Part shown: in pieces, positions 27,899-35,991 of the stretch
How the letters are laid out: the number at the start of each line of letters is the position of its first letter
Numbering within the stretch: position 1 is the first letter of the stretch
From: Fortiea contorta PCC 7126
GTDB taxonomy: Bacteria > Cyanobacteriota > Cyanobacteriia > Cyanobacteriales > Nostocaceae
Length of the DNA stretch: 64,000 nt
Reading direction: 5' to 3'
Assembly: GCF_000332295.1 (NCBI RefSeq)
Contig: NZ_KB235930.1
Span: 4,553,895-4,617,894 of the forward strand
The notes under the pieces: generated by a model
Told to the model about the DNA's origin: nothing
The model's database searches: none
What the model saw: only the letters and a program-made list of their open reading frames with translations
Program-made: the position numbers and the translations under genes

Positions 27899-29338
27899 TT
27901 AGCCAACGCTACCTTCAAGTTTCAAGCTCAACAATTTATCTGCTTCCACTGCAAATTCCATAGGTAGCTGATTAAAAACATCTTTGCAGAAGCCACTAAT
28001 CATCATGGAAATTGCATCTTCTGGTGAAATTCCCCGTTGAGCAAAGTAGAATAACTGGTCTTCCCCAATTTTAGAAGTGGAAGCTTCATGCTCTACTTTC
28101 GCCGAATTATTTTGCACTTGGATGTAAGGGAAAGTGTTTGCATGGGCGTTATCTCCAATCAACATCGAGTCACATTGGGAATAATTTCTCGCGCCTTTTG
28201 CATTAGGATTGACTTTCACCAAACCCCGATAGCTATTACTAGATTTACCTGCAGAGATTCCTTTAGAAATAATTGTGCTGCGGGTGTTTTTGCCGATATG
28301 AATCATCTTTGTCCCGGTGTCGGCTTGCTGCATATTATTTGTCAGCGCTACTGAGTAAAATTCACCCACAGAGTTATCACCTACCAAGACGCAGCTAGGA
28401 TATTTCCAAGTGATTGCTGAACCTGTTTCTACTTGTGTCCAGGAAATTTTGGAATTGACACCTTGGCACAAACCACGCTTGGTGACAAAGTTATAAATAC
28501 CACCTTTACCGTTGGCGTCGCCTGCATACCAGTTTTGCACGGTGGAATATTTAATTTCTGCGTTGTCAAGGGCGACAAGTTCCACAACTGCAGCGTGTAG
28601 CTGGTTGCTGTCATACATTGGCGCTGTACAACCTTCTAAATATGAAACATAGCTACCTTCTTCAGCGACAATTAAAGTCCGCTCGAATTGTCCCGTATCA
28701 CCGGAGTTGATGCGGAAGTAGGTAGACAATTCCATTGGGCATTTTACGCCTTTAGGAATATAGACAAAAGAGCCATCACTAAATACAGCAGCATTCAGGG
28801 CGGCAAAATAATTATCGGCTACAGGGACGACGCTACCCAGATATTTTTTCACTAGCTCTGGATATTCTTGCAAGGCTTCGGAAATTGAGCAGAAAATTAC
28901 ACCGTCTTTGAGGAGTTTTTCTTTAAAGGTTGTAGCGACAGAAACGCTATCAAAAATCGCATCGACAGCTACATTCGACAGTCGCTTTTGTTCTGAGAGG
29001 GGAATACCGAGTTTCTCAAAGGTTTCTAGGAGGGTAGGATCTACTTCATCTAAGCTGTTGAGCTTGGCTTTTTTTTGTTTCGGTGCTGAGTAGTAGATGA
29101 TATCCTGATAATCAATTGGTGGATACTTGACGCTCGGCCAAGTTGGCTCCGTCATTTTTTGCCACTGGCGATAGGCTTTGAGGCGAAACTCTAACATGAA
29201 CTCCGGCTCGTTCTTCTTAGTGGAGATCAAGCGGATAACATCCTCGTTTAGTCCACGCGGAATAGTGTCGGCCTCAATATCAGTGACGAAGCCGTACTTG
29301 TAAGGTTGGTTGACTAAGGTTTTGACAGTGGCGCTCAT
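27899..29338 (-). CDS. sufB: Fe-S cluster assembly scaffold SufB
   Basis: The cluster-building subunit of SufBCD. The 479 residues match the family length, and no intein is present. Landmarks are [79 protein letters not shown] broken at C-rich turns, and [20 protein letters not shown] and [20 protein letters not shown] near the end. It is the first gene of the operon. Its promoter region carries two SufR-type operators shared with the divergent sufR. Confidence 0.97.
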   Translation of the reverse strand: MSATVKTLVNQPYKYGFVTDIEADTIPRGLNEDVIRLISTKKNEPEFMLEFRLKAYRQWQKMTEPTWPSVKYPPIDYQDIIYYSAPKQKKAKLNSLDEVDPTLLETFEKLGIPLSEQKRLSNVAVDAIFDSVSVATTFKEKLLKDGVIFCSISEALQEYPELVKKYLGSVVPVADNYFAALNAAVFSDGSFVYIPKGVKCPMELSTYFRINSGDTGQFERTLIVAEEGSYVSYLEGCTAPMYDSNQLHAAVVELVALDNAEIKYSTVQNWYAGDANGKGGIYNFVTKRGLCQGVNSKISWTQVETGSAITWKYPSCVLVGDNSVGEFYSVALTNNMQQADTGTKMIHIGKNTRSTIISKGISAGKSSNSYRGLVKVNPNAKGARNYSQCDSMLIGDNAHANTFPYIQVQNNSAKVEHEASTSKIGEDQLFYFAQRGISPEDAISMMISGFCKDVFNQLPMEFAVEADKLLSLKLEGSVG

Positions 29339-29444
29339 CGGTGTTAGTCTCTTGTGTTCGGATCGTGAATCTCTCTAAGGAAGAAGCAGAGACGGGCTGC
29401 AGTTAGCCGATTGACGGCTGTTAGAATGGGGTTGGAGAGTAAAA

Positions 29445-29458
29445 CAACATCTCTGTTG
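29445..29458. promoter_or_regulatory. SufR operator site I (CAAC-N6-GTTG)
   Basis: A CAAC-ATCTCT-GTTG inverted repeat in the sufB/sufR divergent promoter. CAAC-N6-GTTG is the published SufR recognition sequence from cyanobacteria. Position and sequence fit; binding itself is inferred. Confidence 0.85.
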
Positions 29459-29490
29459 TTTAATGTATCTTCATTTTACGCTAAAATTAA

Positions 29491-29504
29491 CAACAACAAT
29501 GTTG
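29491..29504. promoter_or_regulatory. SufR operator site II (CAAC-N6-GTTG)
   Basis: A second CAAC-AACAAT-GTTG inverted repeat, 46 bp from site I and closer to sufR. Two such sites in this interval match the arrangement described for Synechocystis sufBCDS/sufR, allowing repression of suf and autoregulation. Confidence 0.85.
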
Positions 29505-29563
29505 TTAAAGTCAAATTTTCCTAAAAAATTTTTCGGGCGTTTGTGGAACGTCTGGTAGAAAAG

Positions 29564-30268
29564 ATGGCGACTACCCACCAGTCCTCAACGAAGCAAGATA
29601 TCCTGGAATATCTCTGGAAACACGAAAATGCAACGGCTGTTGAGCTTGCTGAGATTTTAGATGTGAGCAAGCAGGCGATTCGTCGTCATTTGAAGGATTT
29701 GGAGGCTGAAGAGTTAATTTTATATTCAACGTCTGTACAAGGGGGGATGGGGCGTCCACAGCATGTTTATCAATTGAGCAATCGGGGACGCGATCGCCTA
29801 CATCGGACAGTGAGCGATCGCTTTGGTGATGGACACGGTGATTTTGCGGTTTCGCTGTTGGATACTTTAGCCGAAACCATGGGACACGATCAATTCAAAA
29901 CAATTTTACACAAACAATGGCAGCGCAAAGCGCAAGAATACCGCGATCGCTTGGGTCAAGGTACAGTCGAAGAACGTGTCGCCAAGTTAGTTGAACTCAG
30001 ACAAGCCGAAGGTTTTATGGCTGAATATCATCCTGTAAACACGAGTGATCAGGTGTGCGTAGATGCAAAGCAGCTTGTCGGTAGACATCGCTTTATCTTC
30101 ATCGAGCATAAATGCGCCATTGCCAACGTCGCTGAGTCTTTCCCCACTGTCTGCGGTCATGAGTTAGAAATGTTTGCCGCTGTCCTACCAGATTGTACAG
30201 TAGAGCGTACCCACTGGCTGATCAACGGCGAACATCGTTGCGGCTATTTGGTACAAACTCGCTCTTAA
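29564..30268 (+). CDS. sufR: Fe-S-sensing repressor SufR
   Basis: A DeoR-type winged-helix repressor of sufBCDS that binds a 4Fe-4S cluster. ATG 29564 (MATTHQSSTKQDILEYLWKH) gives 234 residues; the GTG at 29543 is less likely. The HTH is VELAEILDVSKQAIRRHLKD. The C-terminal cluster cysteines are visible in the order QVCVDAK, EHKCAIAN, PTVCGHEL, LPDCTVE and EHRCGYLV, of which the last four fit the known CX12CX13CX14C spacing. It is divergent from sufB with two operators between them. Confidence 0.95.
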   Translation: MATTHQSSTKQDILEYLWKHENATAVELAEILDVSKQAIRRHLKDLEAEELILYSTSVQGGMGRPQHVYQLSNRGRDRLHRTVSDRFGDGHGDFAVSLLDTLAETMGHDQFKTILHKQWQRKAQEYRDRLGQGTVEERVAKLVELRQAEGFMAEYHPVNTSDQVCVDAKQLVGRHRFIFIEHKCAIANVAESFPTVCGHELEMFAAVLPDCTVERTHWLINGEHRCGYLVQTRS

Positions 30269-30302
30269 GAGTATAATTTCTGCAATTTGGCATTTTGAAT
30301 TT

Positions 30303-30563
30303 ATGGATTTACCACCACAGCAACCATCAACCCAATTTTTAACCTTAGAAGAGTCCGCAGATGTAGACGCCGCTTTGTTATCTTCCCCAGAAAAGTTTTT
30401 AACAAGACTCACAATTTCATCACTAAAACTCTTGCAGCATATCGCTGAAGATTATGGTATCAAAATTGAAGAATTAACCACTAAACAAGTTATTGCTTGG
30501 TTTGAAAAAGACGGAAAAATTAGACGCGAACAGGGAATAGAAGCATCTTATCTCAAGTGGTAA
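30303..30563 (+). CDS. Conserved small hypothetical protein
   Basis: An 86-residue soluble protein with a Pro-rich N-terminus (MDLPPQQPSTQFLTLEES), an acidic then helical middle (AALLSSPEKFLTRLTISSLK) and a basic end (EKDGKIRREQGIEASYLKW). There is no recognised domain. It sits 34 bp after sufR on the same strand and may be co-transcribed with it. A link to Fe-S metabolism is not supported beyond proximity. Confidence 0.65.
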   Translation: MDLPPQQPSTQFLTLEESADVDAALLSSPEKFLTRLTISSLKLLQHIAEDYGIKIEELTTKQVIAWFEKDGKIRREQGIEASYLKW

Positions 30564-30765
30564 ATTCTTGGTTTAATGCCTATTTGTAGAGAAATGGAAC
30601 AGCGTGAAATGCTAATTTTTGCCTTGATGTAGCCACAGCACATAACCAAAAGATTATTTGTCAACAGTTGAGATTGAATTATCTTAAGGTTTCGGTACGG
30701 TGATAAGTGAAGGGTGTCTGCGGAGCGGTTTAGGCTTTATGTCAACTTGATAGGAGAACATCAAT

Positions 30766-31263
30766 ATGACTGATGAACAACATTCTCTGCTCAAAGTATC
30801 AGATATTAATTCAATGGATGCGTTTGAGTTTCATCATCCGCTCAATCCCAATTCGGAAATTTATTTACGGTTTCTTGGGCGTGCTGTCGGTCTTAAACGC
30901 ATTGGTGTGACGATTGCTCGTGTACCATCAGGCAAGGAATCTTTCATTTATCACGCTCACCAGAATGAAGAAGAATGGGTTTACATCTTGTCAGGTCGAG
31001 GTATTGCGGAAATTGGAGATAGGTCATACGAAGTTGAACCAGGAGACTTTATGGGATTTGGGCTACCTCAACAACCCCATCATCTTCGCAACCCATTTAA
31101 TGAAGACCTTGTATATCTGATAGGTGGAGAAGCAGGGCGCTTAGACATTGGAATTTTTCCTCGGCTTGGTAAACGAGTAATTAGGGATAGTGAGTCAGCT
31201 TACATATTTGATGAGTCAGCGCTGCAACTTTTTTGGAGCAGCAAGCAATCTGCTGAGGATTGA
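30766..31263 (+). CDS. Cupin domain protein
   Basis: A 165-residue single-domain cupin. The metal-binding motifs are visible: motif 1 in YHAHQNEEEWVYILSGRG (two His and a Glu) and motif 2 in EPGDFMGFGLPQQPHHLRN (last His). A strong AGGAGA ribosome-binding site lies before ATG 30766. The substrate cannot be told. The first attC-like repeat begins 23 bp after the stop, so this gene is the first unit of the proposed cassette array. Its own left boundary is unclear: near 30690-30740 I see only a weak GGTTTAGGC. Confidence 0.85.
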   Translation: MTDEQHSLLKVSDINSMDAFEFHHPLNPNSEIYLRFLGRAVGLKRIGVTIARVPSGKESFIYHAHQNEEEWVYILSGRGIAEIGDRSYEVEPGDFMGFGLPQQPHHLRNPFNEDLVYLIGGEAGRLDIGIFPRLGKRVIRDSESAYIFDESALQLFWSSKQSAED

Positions 31264-31285
31264 TTCTGCTGGAGTGGTCGTGACA

Positions 31286-31420
31286 TAACAATTCAAATGC
31301 AGCGAACTGAAGAAAATCCCTCGTGCTGAGTTTGGTCTGATCTACCCCACTGATTGGGAACGTTGGCTGACTTGAATTGGAATGCAAGGTGAAAGGCTAT
31401 TTCTGCTAAGTGCGATCGCA
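31286..31420 (+). repeat. attC-like cassette repeat, copy 1
   Basis: TAACAATTC, then TGCAGCGAAC at 31299, a variable middle, TGATTGGGAAC, a core GTTGGC at 31362 (one base short of GTTAGGC) and a conserved leader GCTGACTTGAATT with AAGGTGAAAGGCTATTT. It follows the cupin stop. The same unit ends the next two cassettes. The half-sites TAAC and GTT(A) are complementary at the ends, as in integron attC sites. Confidence 0.65.
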
Positions 31421-31513
31421 GCAGTGTAAAAAATACAAGCATAAGTTTTATCACTAGACCTAGCAAGATACGTTAGTATCAAGTAGCACTTTTCCTTTTC
31501 GGGTTGCTCTGAC

Positions 31514-31750
31514 GTGGACTTTGAGATTATTGGCGATATCGCTGATGTTGAGGTGATTGCCACAGGAACAGGAATCCGCGATCGGGCACGATTACAGAGG
31601 CAGTATGGTCGAGGCAAGTGGAGAAAGTTGAAGGGTATTGCCCAAGTTCAGCTTGCAAACGGTATGATACGGTTAGCTGAGATCCACTGGTATGAGGCTC
31701 ATGGAATCGGCAAAAAAGAGTTTAAGCTCAAACTACCGTTTCTAGATTGA
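31514..31750 (+). CDS. Small hypothetical protein, first of an overlapping pair
   Basis: A 78-residue protein starting at GTG 31514 (MDFEIIGDIADVEVIATGTG). Two beta-rich segments are followed by basic RLQRQYGRGKWRKLKGIA and a KKEFKLKLPFLD end. It resembles small cyanobacterial proteins of a repeated-gene type often annotated as unknown, and it may be a nucleic-acid or toxin-related domain; that is not shown. It overlaps or abuts the next ORF and both sit between attC-like repeats 1 and 2. Confidence 0.65.
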   Translation: MDFEIIGDIADVEVIATGTGIRDRARLQRQYGRGKWRKLKGIAQVQLANGMIRLAEIHWYEAHGIGKKEFKLKLPFLD

Positions 31751-31752
31751 CT

Positions 31753-31989
31753 ATGAACACCGAGCAAGCCCAATTAAATCAGTTTGCCGTATGCCTGAAC
31801 AATGAAGGCTACAAAGCATCATTGGAAGTCGGCAAAATATATCGAGTGATTGTTGATGAACAGGCAAGTGCAAATGGGCTGATTCGGGTAATTGATGAGA
31901 GCGGTGAAGATTACGCTTTTTCTGCAAATCGGTTTTACCCGATCAAAGTGCCAAAACCTGTAGAAGAAGTTTTGTTGTCAGTGTGTTAG
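31753..31989 (+). CDS. Small hypothetical protein, second of the pair
   Basis: A 78-residue protein from ATG 31753, just after the stop of the first ORF (the frame also opens at TTG 31747, overlapping it). The fold appears beta-barrel-like: KIYRVIVDEQASANGLIRVI then ESGEDYAFSANRFYPIKV. Short SH3-like modules of this pattern accompany partner genes in cyanobacteria. Translational coupling is likely. The function is unknown. attC-like repeat 2 begins 14 bp after the stop. Confidence 0.7.
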   Translation: MNTEQAQLNQFAVCLNNEGYKASLEVGKIYRVIVDEQASANGLIRVIDESGEDYAFSANRFYPIKVPKPVEEVLLSVC

Positions 31990-32002
31990 CAGCGACAGCA
32001 GC

Positions 32003-32146
32003 ACAACAACGCTTTTGCAGCGGACTGAATCAGGCTGCTGGTGTGGATGCAAAGGTTACTGACAGTCGCTGAACACAATCGTTAGGCTGACTTGAATTTA
32101 TATGAAAGGTGAAAGGCTATTTTTGCTAAGTGCGATCGCACTTAGC
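32003..32146 (+). repeat. attC-like cassette repeat, copy 2
   Basis: ACAACAACGC, then TGCAGCGGAC at 32016, a variable middle, GTCGCTGAAC and a full GTTAGGC core at 32081. CAGCGGAC pairs with GTCGCTG leaving one unpaired G, which is the extrahelical-base feature of integron attC sites. The conserved leader ends in the perfect 22-nt palindrome at 32125-32146 centred on a HIP1 octamer. Confidence 0.7.
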
Positions 32147-32242
32147 CGTTGATCATATCTACGAAAAATATCCTGATACCCAACCAAAGTCGCTGTTTTT
32201 AGGAAGGTTATAATCAGACTACATCTGCATTCTTAAGCCCTT

Positions 32243-32530
32243 ATGAGCCAAAGTCTGACTTTAGAACTGAGCGAACAGGTGTTTGCTGCCATTCAGCTAC
32301 AAGCACAAGTAATTGGAATCTCTCCAGCACAGTTAGCTGCTACCTTGTTGGAGCAAAAGTTCACTCAGACTTTCAAGTTACTTCTAAATGAAGATGAAAA
32401 GAGTGCAGCGCGGGCAAGGTTTGAGCGTCATTTCGGGACTTTAGAACTATGCAGTTCTACAAATTTAGATAACGAAAGCATTGATGGTGATCTGGCTAGA
32501 GAGTATGCCAGTACCCATGAGGGAGAATAA
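32243..32530 (+). CDS. Antitoxin-like protein of a VapBC-type pair
   Basis: A 95-residue protein. It opens with a strand (SLTLELSEQVFAAIQLQAQV) and continues with GISPAQLAATLLEQKF, a ribbon-helix-helix-like beginning. A charged helical middle and an acidic end (EYASTHEGE) follow, as expected for an antitoxin that wraps its toxin. Its TAA overlaps the toxin ATG (TAATG), so the two are translationally coupled. Assignment rests mainly on the partner gene. Confidence 0.75.
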   Translation: MSQSLTLELSEQVFAAIQLQAQVIGISPAQLAATLLEQKFTQTFKLLLNEDEKSAARARFERHFGTLELCSSTNLDNESIDGDLAREYASTHEGE

Positions 32531-32931
32531 TGCTCCTCGATACGTCTGGATTACTCTGTCTACACTTCTCAACTGAGCCACTTCACACACAAGCTTGTGT
32601 TGAGTATCAAAAAGCCACTATATGTTTGACTCATAGTTACATTATTGCGGAATATGTAGCACTTGCAAATGCACGACGATTTTCGCGTTCCTCGGTGCTT
32701 AATTTTGTAGTTGATCTGTTAAGCAGCCCGGATATAGAGACAGTATGGGTTGATGAACCAATACATCGAGCAGCAATTGAGTTGCTAATTCTACGGCAAG
32801 ACAAGACTTATTCACTCTGCGATGCTGTCAGTTTCATTCTGATGCGTCAACGGGGAGTTTCTCAAGCATTAACAACTGATCGACATTTTGAACAGGAAGG
32901 TTTTGTACGGTTGTTACAGTCAGCCAACTAA
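32530..32931 (+). CDS. PIN domain toxin (VapC-like ribonuclease)
   Basis: A 133-residue PIN-domain protein, Mg-dependent RNase family. Acidic catalytic residues are visible: D4 in MLLDTSGLL, the Glu of IIAEYVALANAR, the Asp of SLCDAVSFILM and the Asp of LTTDRHFEQ. It follows its antitoxin with a one-base overlap. The stop codon overlaps the beginning of attC-like repeat 3. Toxin-antitoxin pairs are common integron cassettes, in line with the repeat structure around it. Confidence 0.9.
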   Translation: MLLDTSGLLCLHFSTEPLHTQACVEYQKATICLTHSYIIAEYVALANARRFSRSSVLNFVVDLLSSPDIETVWVDEPIHRAAIELLILRQDKTYSLCDAVSFILMRQRGVSQALTTDRHFEQEGFVRLLQSAN

Positions 32932-33053
32932 CAGCCCCGATGCAGCAAACGCCTCTGGTGCTGAGTTCAGAGTTATCTACCACCGCTGATTGGGAACGTT
33001 AGGCTGACTTGAATTAGAATGCAAGGTGAAAGGCTATTTCTGCTTTCCAGCGA
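32927..33053 (+). repeat. attC-like cassette repeat, copy 3
   Basis: CTAACAGCCC at the toxin stop, TGCAGCAAAC at 32941, a variable middle, GCTGATTGGGAAC and the core GTTAGGC at 32998, then the conserved GCTGACTTGAATT leader to GCTATTTCTGCT. Copies 1 and 3 also share much of the middle (GTGCTGAGTT.. and ..CTACC). Confidence 0.7.
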
Positions 33054-33144
33054 TGTCTGACGACAAGCCACTGCGTGTCTACGCACTGTATCCTATTGTT
33101 TGGTGCGCGTTCTGAATTTGAATACACTCACCCGGTATTTCTGC

Positions 33145-33178
33145 AAATAAAATAAAGCACCTGAAAAAGGTGCTTGAA
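33145..33178 (-). terminator. Rho-independent terminator
   Basis: The perfect stem AAGCACCT/AGGTGCTT, read on the minus strand, is followed by TATTTTATTT. It lies 35 bp after the stop of the membrane protein gene at 33211. Confidence 0.85.
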
Positions 33179-33210
33179 AATTTACCATATCTAGTTTTAC
33201 AGATACTTTT

Positions 33211-33846
33211 TTAGGTGTTGTAACCGTTTGTGCGAGGATTACGAGCGCCGGTTACAGCCCCGATCATGGCTGCAGCTAAACCCAATAGGGAGCCTAATAC
33301 AAACCACCATAAACTTCTAGAGGTGGCTGCGGCAATATCACGAGCTTGTTCAGCAGTGACAGATGGTATATTTTGTGGTATGTTAACCCCTGGCTGTTGT
33401 GCTTGGTTCAAAACTTGCGCGGCGTTGGAAGCAGCAACACCAAAAGCACCTGATACCCCGCTTGCTAATAACCAAGAACTGAGAGCTAATGTAGTAGCCC
33501 AAAGAATCGCACCATTGAGCAAAGCTGTATTGCGGTTCATGGGGCCGCAGGCACGAGTTGTCACCCAACCGCCAGTGAAGAGAGAAATTAACAAAGCGAC
33601 GGTTGACCAAATACCGATATTACTTGCAACGCCGGGGGCGATTGATCTAGGTGCTCCTGAGCCGGCAACACTACCTGCACCAATGGCGCCAAAAAGAGCA
33701 CTGATAATCAATTGAGTAGCCAAGGCTACCAAAACTCCAGAAATGATTGGACCCCAGCGCACGCGATCGCGGTATTCAGTTACTCGACTTGCTATCACGG
33801 GGTCTGGAGGAACAACATCATCACCGACTCGATTCACGTATGACAT
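33211..33846 (-). CDS. Conserved membrane protein
   Basis: A 211-residue protein with four hydrophobic helices. The N-terminal 33 residues are soluble (VPPDPVIASRVTEYRDRVRW), then come GPIISGVLVALATQLIISAL, ISLFTGGWVTTRACGP, ALLNGAILWATTLALSSWLL and the final WWFVLGSLLGLAAAMIGAVTG. Periplasmic or loop Gln/Asn-Pro-rich residues (AQQPGVNIPQNIPS) lie between helices 3 and 4. Related proteins are annotated only as PhnA-like or unknown. It has a clear terminator. Confidence 0.75.
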   Translation of the reverse strand: MSYVNRVGDDVVPPDPVIASRVTEYRDRVRWGPIISGVLVALATQLIISALFGAIGAGSVAGSGAPRSIAPGVASNIGIWSTVALLISLFTGGWVTTRACGPMNRNTALLNGAILWATTLALSSWLLASGVSGAFGVAASNAAQVLNQAQQPGVNIPQNIPSVTAEQARDIAAATSRSLWWFVLGSLLGLAAAMIGAVTGARNPRTNGYNT

Positions 33847-34209
33847 AGGGTACTTTCTCCTTTGCTCTTTAGCAAAGTATTTTCTGTGTTAGGTTTACGT
33901 TTCTGTATAGAATTAAAAGATTAATATATGTTTTTCATATCTATCAAGAGAAATAATGTGCGGGTCTATCGTTAGTAGTGACTTGATTTTGGACATATTA
34001 CTTAACATCTTAGTTGGCAAGATTTTTGATTTTTTGTAAGGATAAAATACCAAGTTCAAAATAACTGACATTACTGACACAGATATCTATTGCGGAAGAG
34101 TCAATCGATGCGAGGATGTTGGATTTGGGAATGGTTCTGCTTAACTGGGGGGCGGGGCATGTACCAAGTATGTACTTTTTTTGGTATTTTTTAAATACAC
34201 GCAGATACA
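33847..34209. other. 360-bp intergenic region
   Basis: AT-rich. Two short ORFs on opposite strands lack motifs and are rejected. A promoter for the gene at 34210 is expected here, but no clear element is seen. Confidence 0.4.
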
Positions 34210-34641
34210 ATGTTTACCATGCACCAGTTATTATCTACTTTCATTACTGTATTAACTCTTGGCAGTTTGTCTACTGCGACAGTGACAATAGCCAGTACAC
34301 CAGTTGAGATCTCAAATATTTACTTAACGCAAAAGCTCAACTGTAATAATGCTCAAACTCAATCACAAATCAATCAATGTGCTCAGTTAGCTTATCAAGC
34401 TGCTGATAAGAAATTGAACCAAAGTTACCAACAACTGCTGCCAAAATTATCAGCTTCTAGAAAACAAAAACTCATCACCGCTCAACAAGCATGGCTCAAA
34501 TTTAGAGACACTAGTTGTGATTTTGAAAGAAGTGGATATGAGGGAGGAACTATTGCGCCGGCAATTTATTTCGGTTGTTTGGAATCTACTACTAACCAAC
34601 GGACGAAACAATTACAGGAATATCTCCAACCCACCCGTTGA
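34210..34641 (+). CDS. LprI-like (DUF1311) secreted protein
   Basis: A 143-residue protein with an N-terminal signal peptide (LLSTFITVLTLGSLSTATVT). The mature part has the LprI/DUF1311 pattern: four cysteines (LNCNNAQTQSQINQCAQLAY, TSCDFE, GCLES), a helical KLNQSYQQLLPKLSA and the signature AQQAWLKFRDTSCDFE. The family includes lysozyme inhibitors of periplasm/envelope. Start is ATG 34210 or the near in-frame ATG at 34219. Confidence 0.85.
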   Translation: MFTMHQLLSTFITVLTLGSLSTATVTIASTPVEISNIYLTQKLNCNNAQTQSQINQCAQLAYQAADKKLNQSYQQLLPKLSASRKQKLITAQQAWLKFRDTSCDFERSGYEGGTIAPAIYFGCLESTTNQRTKQLQEYLQPTR

Positions 34642-34905
34642 TATCAGTTTTGGACTGGAGATTGGGGATTTGAGATTAAATATCCTCACTCGCAGATAGT
34701 TCTAGATATCGCCAAGAATTTTATCTACGCCAATTTGGTGTGAGATGACAACATTGATTGCTTCCAGAAAGAAAAAATTGTGAATAAATGTAAACAATAA
34801 CAAAAATAAACTTGACCCAAATTAGGCGATTTCAATCTCAACAGTCACCCACTGCGGTAGTCTAGATGAGAGTGAATTTATCGCCTGGTTTGACATTATT
34901 GTTTT

Positions 34906-35877
34906 ATGACTTCAGTTGTTTCCAGTCCCCCACGCACGATTCGCATCGGTTCTCGTAAGAGTCAACTTGCTCTGGTTCAGACCTACTGGGTGCAAGAGCA
35001 ACTCCAGAAAAGCTTCCCAGATATTACTTTTGAAGTCCACACCATGTCTACCCAAGGCGACAAAATCCTGGATGTAGCCTTAGCCAAGATTGGTGACAAG
35101 GGACTATTTACGAAAGAATTAGAATTGGGAATGATTAACCAGGAGATTGACTTTGCAGTTCATTCTCTCAAAGATCTACCGACTAATTTACCAGAAGGGT
35201 TAACGCTCGCGGCGATTACTGAACGGGAAAACCCCGCAGATGCGCTGGTATTGCATGAAAAGTACAAAGGTCAACAAATTGACACTCTCCCAGAGGGTAC
35301 AGTAATCGGCACATCTTCTCTACGACGGTTAGCACAGTTGCGTCACCATTTCCCCCACTTCGAGTTTAAAGATGTGCGGGGCAATTTGAATACAAGGATG
35401 GCGAAACTGGATGCAGGTGAGTATGATGCTTTAATTTTGGCAGTAGCTGGGTTAGAGCGCTTGGGAATGAGCGATCGCGTTCATCAAATTTTACCTAAAG
35501 AAATTTCTCTCCACGCCGTCGGTCAAGGTGCATTAGGGATAGAATGCCGAGCAGATGATACCGAATTGATTTCCTTACTCAAAGCCATTGAACACCCTCC
35601 CACACGCGATCGCTGTCTCGCAGAAAGAGCTTTCTTACGGGATCTCGAAGGCGGTTGTCAAGTACCCATCGGTGTAAATACGGTAATTGAGGAAGAAAAT
35701 CTTACACTCACAGGGATAGTCGCCAGTGTGGATGGTCAAAAACTAGTCAAAGATACCGTCACAGGCCCCGCTAGCAGCGCCGAACAACTAGGTACAAAAC
35801 TGGCAAATACCTTGCGTGACCAAGGCGCACAAGTTATCCTCGCGGAAATATTTACCGAAATTCAGCGTGGTGCTTAA
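34906..35877 (+). CDS. hemC: Porphobilinogen deaminase (hydroxymethylbilane synthase)
   Basis: Joins four porphobilinogens into hydroxymethylbilane for haem, chlorophyll and phycobilins. It has 323 residues. Landmarks are [37 protein letters not shown], the RRLAQLRH and [13 protein letters not shown] basic segments that hold the substrate, and the cofactor-carrying Cys251 in [11 protein letters not shown] possible -35 TTGACA lies at about 34889. It is followed by glgA on the same strand after 114 bp. Confidence 0.96.
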   Translation: MTSVVSSPPRTIRIGSRKSQLALVQTYWVQEQLQKSFPDITFEVHTMSTQGDKILDVALAKIGDKGLFTKELELGMINQEIDFAVHSLKDLPTNLPEGLTLAAITERENPADALVLHEKYKGQQIDTLPEGTVIGTSSLRRLAQLRHHFPHFEFKDVRGNLNTRMAKLDAGEYDALILAVAGLERLGMSDRVHQILPKEISLHAVGQGALGIECRADDTELISLLKAIEHPPTRDRCLAERAFLRDLEGGCQVPIGVNTVIEEENLTLTGIVASVDGQKLVKDTVTGPASSAEQLGTKLANTLRDQGAQVILAEIFTEIQRGA

Positions 35878-35991
35878 TTTATTGTGCAAACGATGTGATT
35901 AGATAAGTAATCAGTGGACATTAATCGGTAATCAGGCCAAAACTCGAAGCTGATCACCGTCAAAGAGAGTACCAGGGAAACAAAAATTACC

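Noticed and set aside
30690-30745. A fourth attC-like site before the cupin gene
   Set aside because: Only GGTTTAGGC and a CATAAC are found; the TGCAGC box and conserved leader are missing.
34010-34307. Short ORFs before the LprI-like gene
   Set aside because: Opposite-strand overlapping frames without motifs in AT-rich DNA.
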